From Gammaproteobacteria bacterium (GTDB lineage: Bacteria; Pseudomonadota; Gammaproteobacteria; Pseudomonadales; JAUIET01): a stretch of DNA of 64,000 bases. The stretch lies in assembly GCA_030431775.1 (NCBI GenBank), contig JAUIHW010000001.1, positions 134,900 to 198,899 of the forward strand, in the 5' to 3' direction. The position numbers and the translations under genes were made by a program. How positions within the stretch are numbered: the first letter of the stretch is position 1; the number at the start of each line of letters is the position of its first letter. Under the pieces are notes generated by a model. That model saw only the letters and a program-made list of their open reading frames with translations. It had not been told where the DNA came from and searched no databases. This document shows positions 32,676 to 40,126 of the stretch, piece after piece.

Positions 32676-35122
32676 GCAGCTGCTTTCATTGCGCGCAAGC
32701 GATTGAAGGCGTTGCGTATACCAGCCAGCTCGACGGTAGCGATCGTCAGTTTTGCTGTCCTGGATGTCGGGCTGTCTACGAATGCATTCACCAGAGCGGC
32801 TTGCAGCAATACTACCGGCGGCGAACCGAAATAGCCGAGCAGGCCGATGCGTCGCCCGAGGATTACTCCAGCTTTGACGAACTGATCGACGAACTGCCGT
32901 TTGTGCGGCGTGTGCAGCAAGAATATGAAGCCCGATTGCTGGTGCACGGCCTGCATTGCAGCGCTTGTGCGTGGCTGATTGAGTCGGCGTTGCGACGTCT
33001 GGAGGGGGTTGCCAGTGTTGTTGTGAATTTGCAGCAGCAAACGGCCATCATTCGCTGGGTAGAGCCTGCCCGGCTGTCATCGCTGATGAGCACGATCCAG
33101 TCGCTTGGCTACGGGGTCGAGCCCTGGACAGAGCGAAACCAGCAGCGCCAATATCAGGAAAACAGGCAGTACCTGCAACGCCGTCTGGGTATTGCGGGTT
33201 TACTGATGATGCAGGTGGGTATGCTGTCGATCGGCTTGTATGCTGGAGAATTCCAGGGTATGGATGTGGTGACCCGGGATTTACTGCGTTGGGCCAGCCT
33301 GGTGCTGGCCAGTTTGTCTTTACTGTATTGCGCAACGCCTTTTTTTTCCAACGCCGCTCTTGTGATGCGCCAGGGCAGTGTCAACATGGACGTGCCAGTC
33401 TCACTGGCACTGTTAGCTGCCTACAGCTACAGTGTCATTGCCTTACTGTTTACGCTTGAACATGTGTACTTTGACACGGTAACCATGTTCGTGTTTTTTC
33501 TGTTGCTCAGCCGTTTTCTGGAACTGTTGTCCCGTAAACCTCAGCAGCTTGAGCGCCAGTGTGCGCAGCCGCTTATGGTTTGTCGTCGTGGGCCGGGTGG
33601 TGAACCGGAAAACGTGCTGGCGCAGCGGGTTGCCGTTGGCGACATTGTTCTGAGCAAAAACGCAGCGGCGGTACCGCTGGACGGTATTATCGTCGAAGGG
33701 AGCAGCCGCTTTGATGAAGCGGCCTTCAGCGGAGAAAGCCAGCCCTTGAGCAAATCGCCCGGTGACATTGCACTTGCTGGTGCCATCAATCTGGATGACG
33801 CTGTTTGGCTTGAGGTCGTACGGCCAGCGGCCGAGTCCAGCCTCGCGCGAGTGGAAGCGCTGACCGAACGGGCTGCGGCCAGTAAGCCGGCCTATGCACA
33901 ACTGATTGACCGTATCAGTCCCTGGTTTATCAGTGCGGTGCTATTGGCGGCAACGGTTAGCTTTCTGCTGTGGTGGTCACATAGCCCGGAGACGGCCTTG
34001 ATGACGGCAATTGCTGTTTTGGTCATCACCTGCCCCTGTGCGCTGGCACTGGCGACTCCGGTGGCATTGGCGCTGGCTCACCGGCGCGCTCGAGCAATGG
34101 GAGTGGTTGCCAATTCCGGGCAGCTGTTGCAACAGTTAATGTCAGTGACGGATGTGGTTTTTGACAAAACCGGCACGCTGACTGAGAACAGCAGTGCCGT
34201 GACTGTTAGTACTTACGGGGGCCTGAGCCGGGAAGAGGCATTACAGCTGGCAGCAAGCATGGAGGTTCAGGCGAATCACCCGTTTGCCCAGACCATTACT
34301 GTGGCGAATAACCGGCCGTTGCTGGCAGTAGAGAATGCGCGAGAGTATCCGGGGAAAGGTGTGGAAGCGATTGTTGATGGTGTCTGCTATCGGCTCGGAG
34401 AGTCATCCTGGTGCGCTGCCCTGGCGGGCCTTGATCCAGTGAGCCTGTCGGATGATGGCGCGCTGTTATGCAATGAGCAGGGCGTGCTGGCGCATTTCAA
34501 CAGTGAGGAATCACTGCTTGCCGATGCAGTAGAGAGCCTGGCTCGCCTGGCCAGTCGGGGGCTCAACTTGCATCTGTTGAGTGGCGACTCGGCGGCCAGG
34601 GTGACGGTCGTGGCCGAGCAGCTGGGAATAGCCGACTATCGAGCCCGGCAGACGCCGGAGGATAAACTCCGGGCTGTCGAGGGCCTGCAGAAAGCGGGCC
34701 GCAGTGTATTGATGGTTGGTGATGGGGTGAATGACGCACCAGTGCTGGCGGCAGCCGATGTATCCCTGGCCGTCAGCAATGCGGCGGATTTGACCAAGGC
34801 CAGGGCTGATGGCCTACTGCTGAATCAGCGCCTCCAGTCCATTTCTGAGCTGATTACTCTGGCCAGCCAAACTCGTCGTGTTGTCAGGCAGAATATTGCT
34901 TGGGCGATCACATACAATGCCATCGGTGTGCCATTGGCGGCGCTGGCCATGGTGCCACCCTGGTTAGCTGCTATTGGTATGTCACTGAGCTCCCTGGTGG
35001 TAATCCTGAATTCCAGGCGCTTGTCGGGTATGGCAAGCAACCGGGAGTTGGGCGCCAGCAATCTGTTTTCCAAATCCGAACGGAACCCCAAGAGTGCCGC
35101 GGTGCCGGCAGCGGTGCAATGA
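32672..35122 (+). CDS. ccoI: Copper-translocating P1B-type ATPase of cbb3 assembly
   Basis: P-type ATPase of 816 residues, start GTG 32672. The N-terminus has a Cys-rich metal-binding region (CFHCAQAI, CCPGCRAVY) and an HMA domain with CSAC (Cys96, Cys99), as in CcoI/FixI/CopA2. The membrane metal site is CPCALA, the phosphorylated Asp is in DKTGTLTEN, and the hinge is GDGVNDAP. It exports copper at low rate to the periplasm for CuB maturation of CcoN. One base separates its stop from the ccoS start. Confidence 0.96.
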   Translation: MSSCFHCAQAIEGVAYTSQLDGSDRQFCCPGCRAVYECIHQSGLQQYYRRRTEIAEQADASPEDYSSFDELIDELPFVRRVQQEYEARLLVHGLHCSACAWLIESALRRLEGVASVVVNLQQQTAIIRWVEPARLSSLMSTIQSLGYGVEPWTERNQQRQYQENRQYLQRRLGIAGLLMMQVGMLSIGLYAGEFQGMDVVTRDLLRWASLVLASLSLLYCATPFFSNAALVMRQGSVNMDVPVSLALLAAYSYSVIALLFTLEHVYFDTVTMFVFFLLLSRFLELLSRKPQQLERQCAQPLMVCRRGPGGEPENVLAQRVAVGDIVLSKNAAAVPLDGIIVEGSSRFDEAAFSGESQPLSKSPGDIALAGAINLDDAVWLEVVRPAAESSLARVEALTERAAASKPAYAQLIDRISPWFISAVLLAATVSFLLWWSHSPETALMTAIAVLVITCPCALALATPVALALAHRRARAMGVVANSGQLLQQLMSVTDVVFDKTGTLTENSSAVTVSTYGGLSREEALQLAASMEVQANHPFAQTITVANNRPLLAVENAREYPGKGVEAIVDGVCYRLGESSWCAALAGLDPVSLSDDGALLCNEQGVLAHFNSEESLLADAVESLARLASRGLNLHLLSGDSAARVTVVAEQLGIADYRARQTPEDKLRAVEGLQKAGRSVLMVGDGVNDAPVLAAADVSLAVSNAADLTKARADGLLLNQRLQSISELITLASQTRRVVRQNIAWAITYNAIGVPLAALAMVPPWLAAIGMSLSSLVVILNSRRLSGMASNRELGASNLFSKSERNPKSAAVPAAVQ

Positions 35123-35123
35123 T

Positions 35124-35291
35124 ATGCCCAGCCTTTATGTGTTAATACCTATAGCGATTGTTTTGGTACTGGCGGCATCGCTTTTGTATTGGTGGGCGGT
35201 GCGTGATGGTCAGTATGATGACCTGGATCGTGAGGCAGATCGGATTCTGTTTGACGACGACGGCGACTCAAACGGGCCAGACCGTTCATGA
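35124..35291 (+). CDS. ccoS: cbb3-type oxidase assembly protein CcoS
   Basis: Small protein of 55 residues. ATG 35124 is chosen within the longer track ORF. One membrane helix (VLIPIAIVLVLAASLLYWWAV) is followed by the CcoS signature RDGQYDDLDREADRILFDDD. CcoS is required for heme b and CuB insertion in cbb3 oxidases. The stop overlaps the next gene by four bases. Confidence 0.92.
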   Translation: MPSLYVLIPIAIVLVLAASLLYWWAVRDGQYDDLDREADRILFDDDGDSNGPDRS

Positions 35292-36037
35292 TCAGTTCCG
35301 CTGATATTTTGACGGCGGTGTTACTCGGGCTCGCGGGCAGTGGGCATTGCCTGACCATGTGCGGCGGAGTCAATAGCGTTGTGTTGCTGCGTGACCAGCC
35401 CTCGGCGACTTCAGCAGATTCATTGATTGCCAGCAGTACCGCGCCGCAGAGCACTTTGATGATTCCCTTGTTCAGCATCGGCAGAATCACCAGCTACGCC
35501 TTTGCCGGCTTCCTGCTGGGCAGCGTTGGCCTGGCGGTGCAAACCTTGGGCAAGGGGGTCATGCATTGGGCGCATTTGTTTGCCGGGGTGCTGTTACTGG
35601 CGATGGCCGCATACACCGGGCGCTGGTGGATGGGGCTTACTAAGCTGGAAGCCCTTATGGCCAAGCCGTGGCAATTACTGCAGCCGCTGACCAGTCAGCT
35701 GATACCCGCACGCACGCCACAGGCGGCACTGCTGCTGGGCGCGCTTTGGGGCTGGCTTCCCTGCGGCCTGGTGTACAGCGCGCTGGCGTGGTCTGCGCTT
35801 TCAGGCGGGCCGCTACAATCGGCAGCGCTGATGTTTGCATTCGGATTGGGCACCTTGCCTAGCATGCTCGGTGCGGGTTTCTTCGCGCACCAGCTGGCCG
35901 GATTGTTACAACGCCACAATGTTCAGCAGGCAGCGGCCATACTGTTGCTACTGTTTGCACTGTATACGATATATTCAGCGCTTGCGGGTCTTAGCGCCGG
36001 CGAGCTCAATCATCATCATTCCATGGGGCATTCCTGA
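35288..36037 (+). CDS. TauE/SafE-family (UreH-type) membrane protein of the cco cluster
   Basis: Membrane protein of 249 residues with about six helices. The N-terminal GLAGSGHCLTMCGG motif is the Cys/His signature of the UreH_2/cytochrome-biogenesis-like branch commonly found after ccoS. SIGRITSYAFAGFLLGS and GALWGWLPCGLVYSALAWS are typical of the same branch. Annotated members are called sulfite exporter, but in this position a metal-related role in cbb3 maturation is more probable (inference). The C-terminus is His-rich (NHHHSMGH). It overlaps the hemerythrin gene by one base. Confidence 0.88.
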   Translation: MISSADILTAVLLGLAGSGHCLTMCGGVNSVVLLRDQPSATSADSLIASSTAPQSTLMIPLFSIGRITSYAFAGFLLGSVGLAVQTLGKGVMHWAHLFAGVLLLAMAAYTGRWWMGLTKLEALMAKPWQLLQPLTSQLIPARTPQAALLLGALWGWLPCGLVYSALAWSALSGGPLQSAALMFAFGLGTLPSMLGAGFFAHQLAGLLQRHNVQQAAAILLLLFALYTIYSALAGLSAGELNHHHSMGHS

Positions 36038-36933
36038 TGGCAGCGACCAACAAAGCCAAAATTGCACAGAAAAAAGTGATGCAACGTCTGCATGACGAAC
36101 ACGCTTACCTTTTCAAACTTCGCAACGCAATGAACACTGAACTCAACAGGGTTAGCAAGCGCAGCGATCCGGACTTGATGGTGTTGCGGGATATGTTCAA
36201 GTATTTAATGGAATACCCGGACACACACCACCATCCTCTGGAGGACCAGATATTTTCCCGCCTTATTGAAAAAGGTACTGAGCACCGTTCGGATGCGCTG
36301 GAGTTACTCGCCGAACATAAAGATCTTGCCAGGGAAAGTCAGTATCTGTTCCATCATCTGGATGCGATGGTGCACGGTGATGAGCGCTGCAACCGGAGTC
36401 TGCTTAAAGCCACCGTCCACGATTACCTGGAACTGTATGCTGAGCACGTTCGTCGTGAAGAGTCGGTTTTGTTTCCGGCGGCGATCGAGGAGCTCAGCGC
36501 TGAGGACTGGATCGACATTGAAGAAACGTTAGAGAATGTTGATGATCCTCTGTTTGCCGATTTGCATTTGCCTGATTTTGCAGAGCTGCGCGAGCGCATT
36601 GAAGAGAATATGGACACGGCCGCTTCTGGTCTTGCCATGGGTGAAATGATGGGGTTTTATGCGCTGATTGAGGTTGCTGGTGCGCTGTCCGAGGGGGTTT
36701 CCGAGCTGCATCGCATAAACGTTCAGCAACTGGGCGCCTACCGTGATGAAAATCTGAAAGCCATCCGCGGTGCGAAGTCGGCGACCGACGCTGTATCAAG
36801 TATGCTGTCAGTAAATTCCCGGCTCATAGGGCAGGGCTTTCGTAAGCGTGCGCTTTTGGCCCGTAATACCTGGCGTGCCGCTTACCTGCCATGTGCTGAG
36901 TCATTGCGCACGGTACGCGATATCGTCGACTGA
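36037..36933 (+). CDS. Hemerythrin-domain protein with C-terminal helical extension
   Basis: Protein of 298 residues. Residues 15-150 form a hemerythrin HHE domain with likely di-iron ligands in LHDEH (19-22), HHHPLED (64-70), LLAEH (94) and AEHVRREE (137-142). Residues about 190-298 are an additional helical region (GFYALIEVAGALSEGVSELHRIN...AAYLPCAESLRTVRD) whose composition is phasin-like, with no hemerythrin ligands. Hemerythrins bind O2 or sense O2/NO. The start is coupled to the TauE/SafE stop (TGATG), placing an oxygen-binding protein at the end of the high-affinity oxidase operon. The second domain's identity is uncertain. Confidence 0.82.
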   Translation: MAATNKAKIAQKKVMQRLHDEHAYLFKLRNAMNTELNRVSKRSDPDLMVLRDMFKYLMEYPDTHHHPLEDQIFSRLIEKGTEHRSDALELLAEHKDLARESQYLFHHLDAMVHGDERCNRSLLKATVHDYLELYAEHVRREESVLFPAAIEELSAEDWIDIEETLENVDDPLFADLHLPDFAELRERIEENMDTAASGLAMGEMMGFYALIEVAGALSEGVSELHRINVQQLGAYRDENLKAIRGAKSATDAVSSMLSVNSRLIGQGFRKRALLARNTWRAAYLPCAESLRTVRDIVD

Positions 36934-36941
36934 CAAGAAAG

Positions 36942-36968
36942 CAGGCATCACCGGCAAGGTGATGCCTG
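36942..36968. terminator. Hairpin between convergent hemerythrin and hsp20 genes
   Basis: CAGGCATCACC (36942-36952) pairs perfectly with GGTGATGCCTG (36958-36968) across a 5-base loop. The 11-bp stem sits between two convergent stops. There is no T-run on either side, so it may act with Rho or simply stabilise both mRNA ends. Confidence 0.65.
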
Positions 36969-37001
36969 GAATCTACAGCTTTACCGGTGTTGTTCGCGCA
37001 G

Positions 37002-37433
37002 TCAGGACACTTCGATCCGGCGCTGCACGGGTTGCGTTTCAGCAACTTTTGGCGCCACAAGCGTCAGTACACCGTCGTTGAACGAAGCGCTAATGTCCTC
37101 TTCATGAACCTCGGAGCCGAGATTGAAACTGCGCATATAGCGACCGTAACGGCGTTCCCGCCGAATGAACTGTCCTTCTTCTTTTTCATCCTTGTTTTGC
37201 TGCTCCAGGCTTGCTTCCAGCGTAAGAACACCATCGTTCAGTGTGATGTGGATGTCTTCTTTTTTTACACCGGGCAGATCGGCCGTTATTTCGTAATGAT
37301 CCTTGTTTTCCTTGATGTCAACGCGCGGTGCGAAAAACGACTGTGTCGATTCGCTTTCGCGTTGCACAGGTGACCAAAAGTCATTAAAAAACCGATCGAT
37401 ATCCATAAAGTTACCGCGTGGTATCAGAGACAT
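37002..37433 (-). CDS. Small heat-shock protein, Hsp20/IbpA family
   Basis: Small heat-shock chaperone of 143 residues with AGGAGG upstream of ATG 37433. The alpha-crystallin domain spans about 36-132 (FAPRVDIKENKDHYEITADLPGVKKEDIHITL; ASFNDGVLTLVAPK). A C-terminal IEV provides the I-x-I/V oligomerisation motif. It is an ATP-independent holdase in the cytoplasm. Its promoter combines a sigma-32-type element with an adjacent Anr box. The leader also holds a perfect GC-rich hairpin, so it is probably induced both by heat and by oxygen limitation (inference). Confidence 0.94.
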   Translation of the reverse strand: MSLIPRGNFMDIDRFFNDFWSPVQRESESTQSFFAPRVDIKENKDHYEITADLPGVKKEDIHITLNDGVLTLEASLEQQNKDEKEEGQFIRRERRYGRYMRSFNLGSEVHEEDISASFNDGVLTLVAPKVAETQPVQRRIEVS

Positions 37434-37464
37434 AATGATCCTCCTAATAGTAGAGTAATTTGCC

Positions 37465-37485
37465 GCCCGACTATTCCCGTCGGGC
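37465..37485 (-). promoter_or_regulatory. Hairpin in the hsp20 5' untranslated leader
   Basis: Read on the minus strand, GCCCGAC and GTCGGGC form a perfect 7-bp stem with a 7-base loop directly after the predicted transcription start. The AGGAGG ribosome-binding site is about 20 bases further on. There, CUCU a few bases upstream could pair weakly with AGGAG. Small heat-shock genes often carry RNA thermometers with this layout. This is structural inference only. Confidence 0.4.
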
Positions 37486-37492
37486 AGTATCT

Positions 37493-37520
37493 ATATGGTA
37501 GCGATGGAGAGTTTTTCAAC
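37493..37520 (-). promoter_or_regulatory. Sigma-32-type heat-shock promoter of hsp20
   Basis: On the minus strand GTTGAAA, a 13-base spacer and TACCATAT match the CTTGAAA / CCCCATnT heat-shock consensus at six of seven and about five of seven defined positions. The spacing is standard. The predicted start is near 37487. Confidence 0.65.
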
Positions 37521-37521
37521 C

Positions 37522-37535
37522 TTGATTACCATCAA
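37522..37535. promoter_or_regulatory. Perfect Anr/FNR box between hsp20 and uspA
   Basis: TTGAT-TACC-ATCAA is an exact match to the FNR consensus. Its centre (37528.5) is 41.5 bases from the start predicted by the hsp20 promoter, the canonical activating position. It could also serve the divergent usp gene, whose ATG is about 135 bases away. Confidence 0.88.
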
Positions 37536-37663
37536 TCTATGTTTATCGGTAATTCGAAAAACAGCTGGTTGAGCACAGATCACTTCAGCTCGCGTAATGC
37601 ATTTGACCCGCGGCGACAAAACACTGAAACTAATGCCTGAGTAAACAAGCATGGGAAGACGTT

Positions 37664-38098
37664 ATGAGCAATTACGCGAGAATTCTGGTTGCTATTGATC
37701 CACTGGGTGAGTATCAGTCTATTGTAGAACGAACCAAGGCGGTTGCTGATAGCAATGCTAAAATAAGCATACTGCATGTGCATGAGCCATTCGTGTACAT
37801 CGACATGCGCTACGCAGATACCGACGCAGAAACTGAAGTTGTCGAACAGGCGCGCCAGGTCATCGAGAAAATTGGCGTTGAACTGAATGTGCCTGCTGAG
37901 CGCCGTTACGTCGAGCAGGGTAAGCCGGCTAAAGTGATTCACCAGAAATGCGAGGAATTGGAAATTGACCTGGTCATCATGGGAACCCATGGCCGCCATG
38001 GCGTACAACTGTTGCTGGGTTCCACAGCAAATGCTGTTTTGCACGGTACTCAGTGTGATGTGCTTGCAATACGCGTGAGTGACGCGCCATCGAACTAG
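37664..38098 (+). CDS. Universal stress protein, UspA family
   Basis: Single-domain Usp of 144 residues. The nucleotide-binding motif is complete (GTHGRHGVQLLLGSTANAVLH, of the G-x2-G-x9-G-S/T type), so ATP binding is likely. The N-terminal ILVAIDPLGEY and LHVHEPFVY are standard. It shares about the same layout as the Usp at 41359, suggesting a duplication within the region. It is the first of a set: Usp, K+-channel-like protein, tandem Usp. An Anr box is upstream; Usp genes are known Anr targets in Pseudomonas. Confidence 0.93.
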   Translation: MSNYARILVAIDPLGEYQSIVERTKAVADSNAKISILHVHEPFVYIDMRYADTDAETEVVEQARQVIEKIGVELNVPAERRYVEQGKPAKVIHQKCEELEIDLVIMGTHGRHGVQLLLGSTANAVLHGTQCDVLAIRVSDAPSN

Positions 38099-38130
38099 CC
38101 ATCGCACAGTTGTAAAAAAAGAGTTAACAA

Positions 38131-38592
38131 GTGCTTCTGACTGTTTTTATCTGTCTTGTATTGGCCAGCCTGGTGGTGGTCATCCATTACGAAGCATTGC
38201 GTTTACTCACCTCCTGGCTGCCGGAACTGAATATCCGGCCGCGCAAAAAGGTGGTTGTGGCCCTCACTGGGGCATTGTTGGCGCATAGCCTGGAGATACA
38301 GATTTTCGCATTGGGTTTTTACTTGATGGTTAATCTGCAGAAACTTGGCATTGCTGAGCTGGGGCAGCTGCATGACCTGCGTGGAGCCGTATTGCTTGGC
38401 TACCTGGACTGCAGTTACTACTCCTTCAGCAATTACACCTCTTTGGGCCTTGGGGATATTTTTCCGATTGGCCATGTGCGATTCCTGACCGGGCTGGAAG
38501 CACTGGTGGGCCTGGTTATGATCACCTGGACTGCGTCATTCATGTATCTTGAAATGCAGAAGTTCTGGGTTCGAAATGGCGTAAACAAGTAG
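38131..38592 (+). CDS. Two-helix K+-channel-like membrane protein
   Basis: Protein of 153 residues, start GTG 38131, 32 bases after the Usp stop. Two to three N-terminal hydrophobic segments precede a pore-loop motif SFSNYTSLGLGDIFP, in which TSLGLGD replaces the canonical TVGYGD of K+ filters. A final helix (ALVGLVMITWTASFMYLEM) follows. It belongs to the short Ion_trans_2-type proteins annotated as potassium channel family. Ion selectivity with this altered filter is unproven. It lies six bases before the tandem Usp gene, which argues for a functional link with stress signalling. Confidence 0.75.
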   Translation: MLLTVFICLVLASLVVVIHYEALRLLTSWLPELNIRPRKKVVVALTGALLAHSLEIQIFALGFYLMVNLQKLGIAELGQLHDLRGAVLLGYLDCSYYSFSNYTSLGLGDIFPIGHVRFLTGLEALVGLVMITWTASFMYLEMQKFWVRNGVNK

Positions 38593-38597
38593 AACTT

Positions 38598-39455
38598 ATG
38601 AGAATTATATGGATTCCGGTAGCGGATCGGCCGGAAAGTATACAAGCGCTGCAAACCAGTTTTTTATTGGCCAAGCGTGTGGGATCTTCGGTGGTGGGTT
38701 GTCACATTCGACCGCACAAAAGCGACAGCGTTCAGCTGTTCCAGGGCTTCGACATTGATGATGACGAAGCCTGGCAAAACGCCTATGCCAGCAAATACAA
38801 GGAAGAATCCAGCCAGAGTGCACGCAGCATATACTCAGCAATCGCGGCCGATTACGGGTTCGAGCTGCGCGCTCGTCCTGGTAGGGAGCCGGCGGCGTTG
38901 TGGCAGCAGAAAACAGGTTCCCCGCGCCGCGTGATTGCGCAGAACGCGCCGGTCAGCGACCTGATTGTGGTATCCCGCCCCAAAGCTAAAGGTGGGCGGC
39001 TTGCAAAAATGTTTCTTGCTGCCGCGCTCGCCAACAGCGGTACGCCAACGCTGGTCCTGCCACAGCGCACTCGGGCAGCCGCTATCGGGCGAAGAGTTTG
39101 CATCGCCTGGAATGGCAGCAATGAGGCGAGCCGAGCGGTCAGGGCGGCCATGTCGATTCTAACAGCTGCCGACGAGGTGGTCGTACTGAGTTGCGGGTTG
39201 GAGTCAAAAAATGTGCCCAAAGCAGAAAAACTGCGCAGCTACTTACAGCACTGGGGAGTTGCAGCGACGATTGTTCGAGATCGCAAGTCGCGAGACCACG
39301 CTAAAACGTTGATCGATATGTATAAAGCAGCCAGCGCTGACCTTATGGTCATGGGTGCTTACAGCCGTCGCCGAGCGAGCGAGCGCTTGTTTGGCGGCGT
39401 TACCCAGACAATGCTGAACTATCGAGGAACGATGTCTTTGTTACTGCACCTTTGA
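38598..39455 (+). CDS. Tandem-domain universal stress protein
   Basis: Protein of 285 residues with two Usp-like halves. The first half (MRIIWIPVADRPESIQ, SDLIVVSRPKAKGG) has lost most of the nucleotide-binding glycines. The second (RRVCIAWNGSNEASRAVRAA, LMVMGAYSRRRASERLFGGVTQTML) keeps a G-x2-R-x-x-x-x-x-x-x-GG-like version. This is the UspE-like/TIM-independent tandem class. Cotranscription with the channel-like gene is likely, given the five-base gap. It is convergent with pdxH. Confidence 0.85.
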   Translation: MRIIWIPVADRPESIQALQTSFLLAKRVGSSVVGCHIRPHKSDSVQLFQGFDIDDDEAWQNAYASKYKEESSQSARSIYSAIAADYGFELRARPGREPAALWQQKTGSPRRVIAQNAPVSDLIVVSRPKAKGGRLAKMFLAAALANSGTPTLVLPQRTRAAAIGRRVCIAWNGSNEASRAVRAAMSILTAADEVVVLSCGLESKNVPKAEKLRSYLQHWGVAATIVRDRKSRDHAKTLIDMYKAASADLMVMGAYSRRRASERLFGGVTQTMLNYRGTMSLLLHL

Positions 39456-39466
39456 CGGGCGCTGTA

Positions 39467-40066
39467 TCAGGGTTCGTACAGTTTGCTAACCCACTTGCCG
39501 TTTTCCAGCAAATAGGCTTTACGTTCGTGAACCCGGCGCCAACCGGATTGCCAGAATTCCAGGCGCGTTGGTGCAACCCGGTAAGCTTTCCAGTGTTCCG
39601 GCATTGGAATTGGCTCAAAGTCATAGGACTGGCGTATTTTTTCGCTGCGTTCCTGCAGCGATTTTCGGCCACGGGTTTCCTCGGACTGGTTGCTCGCCCA
39701 GGCGGTAATCTGTTTGCTTCGATCACGCTTCTGCCATATCGCATCAGCTTCCACATCCGATACCTGATTGGCAACCCCATCGATCACCAGTTGCAGCCCT
39801 AAAGAAGACCAGTAAAAGCACAGACCCACATGGGGGTTTTCCGCCAATTGTAAGCCTTTGCCTGAGCGGCTGTTGATGAAAAACAAAATTCCGTCTTCGT
39901 TAATATCAGCGGCCAGAACATTGCGCACTGACGGCACACCATCTTTACCGCAGGTTGCCAGGCTCAGCAATTTGGTATCGCGTTCACCCGCTTCGCTGGC
40001 ATTGGCGATGGCATCGTTCAGCCGGGTCAGCGCTTCGGCAGGAATTGCAGTTTTCGAATCGGTCAT
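39467..40066 (-). CDS. pdxH: Pyridoxamine/pyridoxine 5'-phosphate oxidase family protein
   Basis: FMN-dependent oxidase of 199 residues. It makes pyridoxal 5'-phosphate from the pyridoxine or pyridoxamine phosphate using oxygen. The FMN-binding split-barrel core (SVRNVLAADINEDGILFFINSRSGKGLQL) and the C-terminal dimerisation region (YRVAPTRLEFWQSGWRRVHER...WVSKLYEP) match PdxH. It is slightly shorter than E. coli PdxH and has Leu/Val in place of some usual basic residues near the N-terminal half, so a PdxH-like paralogue is possible. Start ATG 40066 with GGAAAC upstream. Confidence 0.88.
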   Translation of the reverse strand: MTDSKTAIPAEALTRLNDAIANASEAGERDTKLLSLATCGKDGVPSVRNVLAADINEDGILFFINSRSGKGLQLAENPHVGLCFYWSSLGLQLVIDGVANQVSDVEADAIWQKRDRSKQITAWASNQSEETRGRKSLQERSEKIRQSYDFEPIPMPEHWKAYRVAPTRLEFWQSGWRRVHERKAYLLENGKWVSKLYEP

Positions 40067-40126
40067 ACTCAGTTTCCATTATACTGGCGCAGTAACAGTG
40101 CTCCATTATTAACATCAACCAATAGA

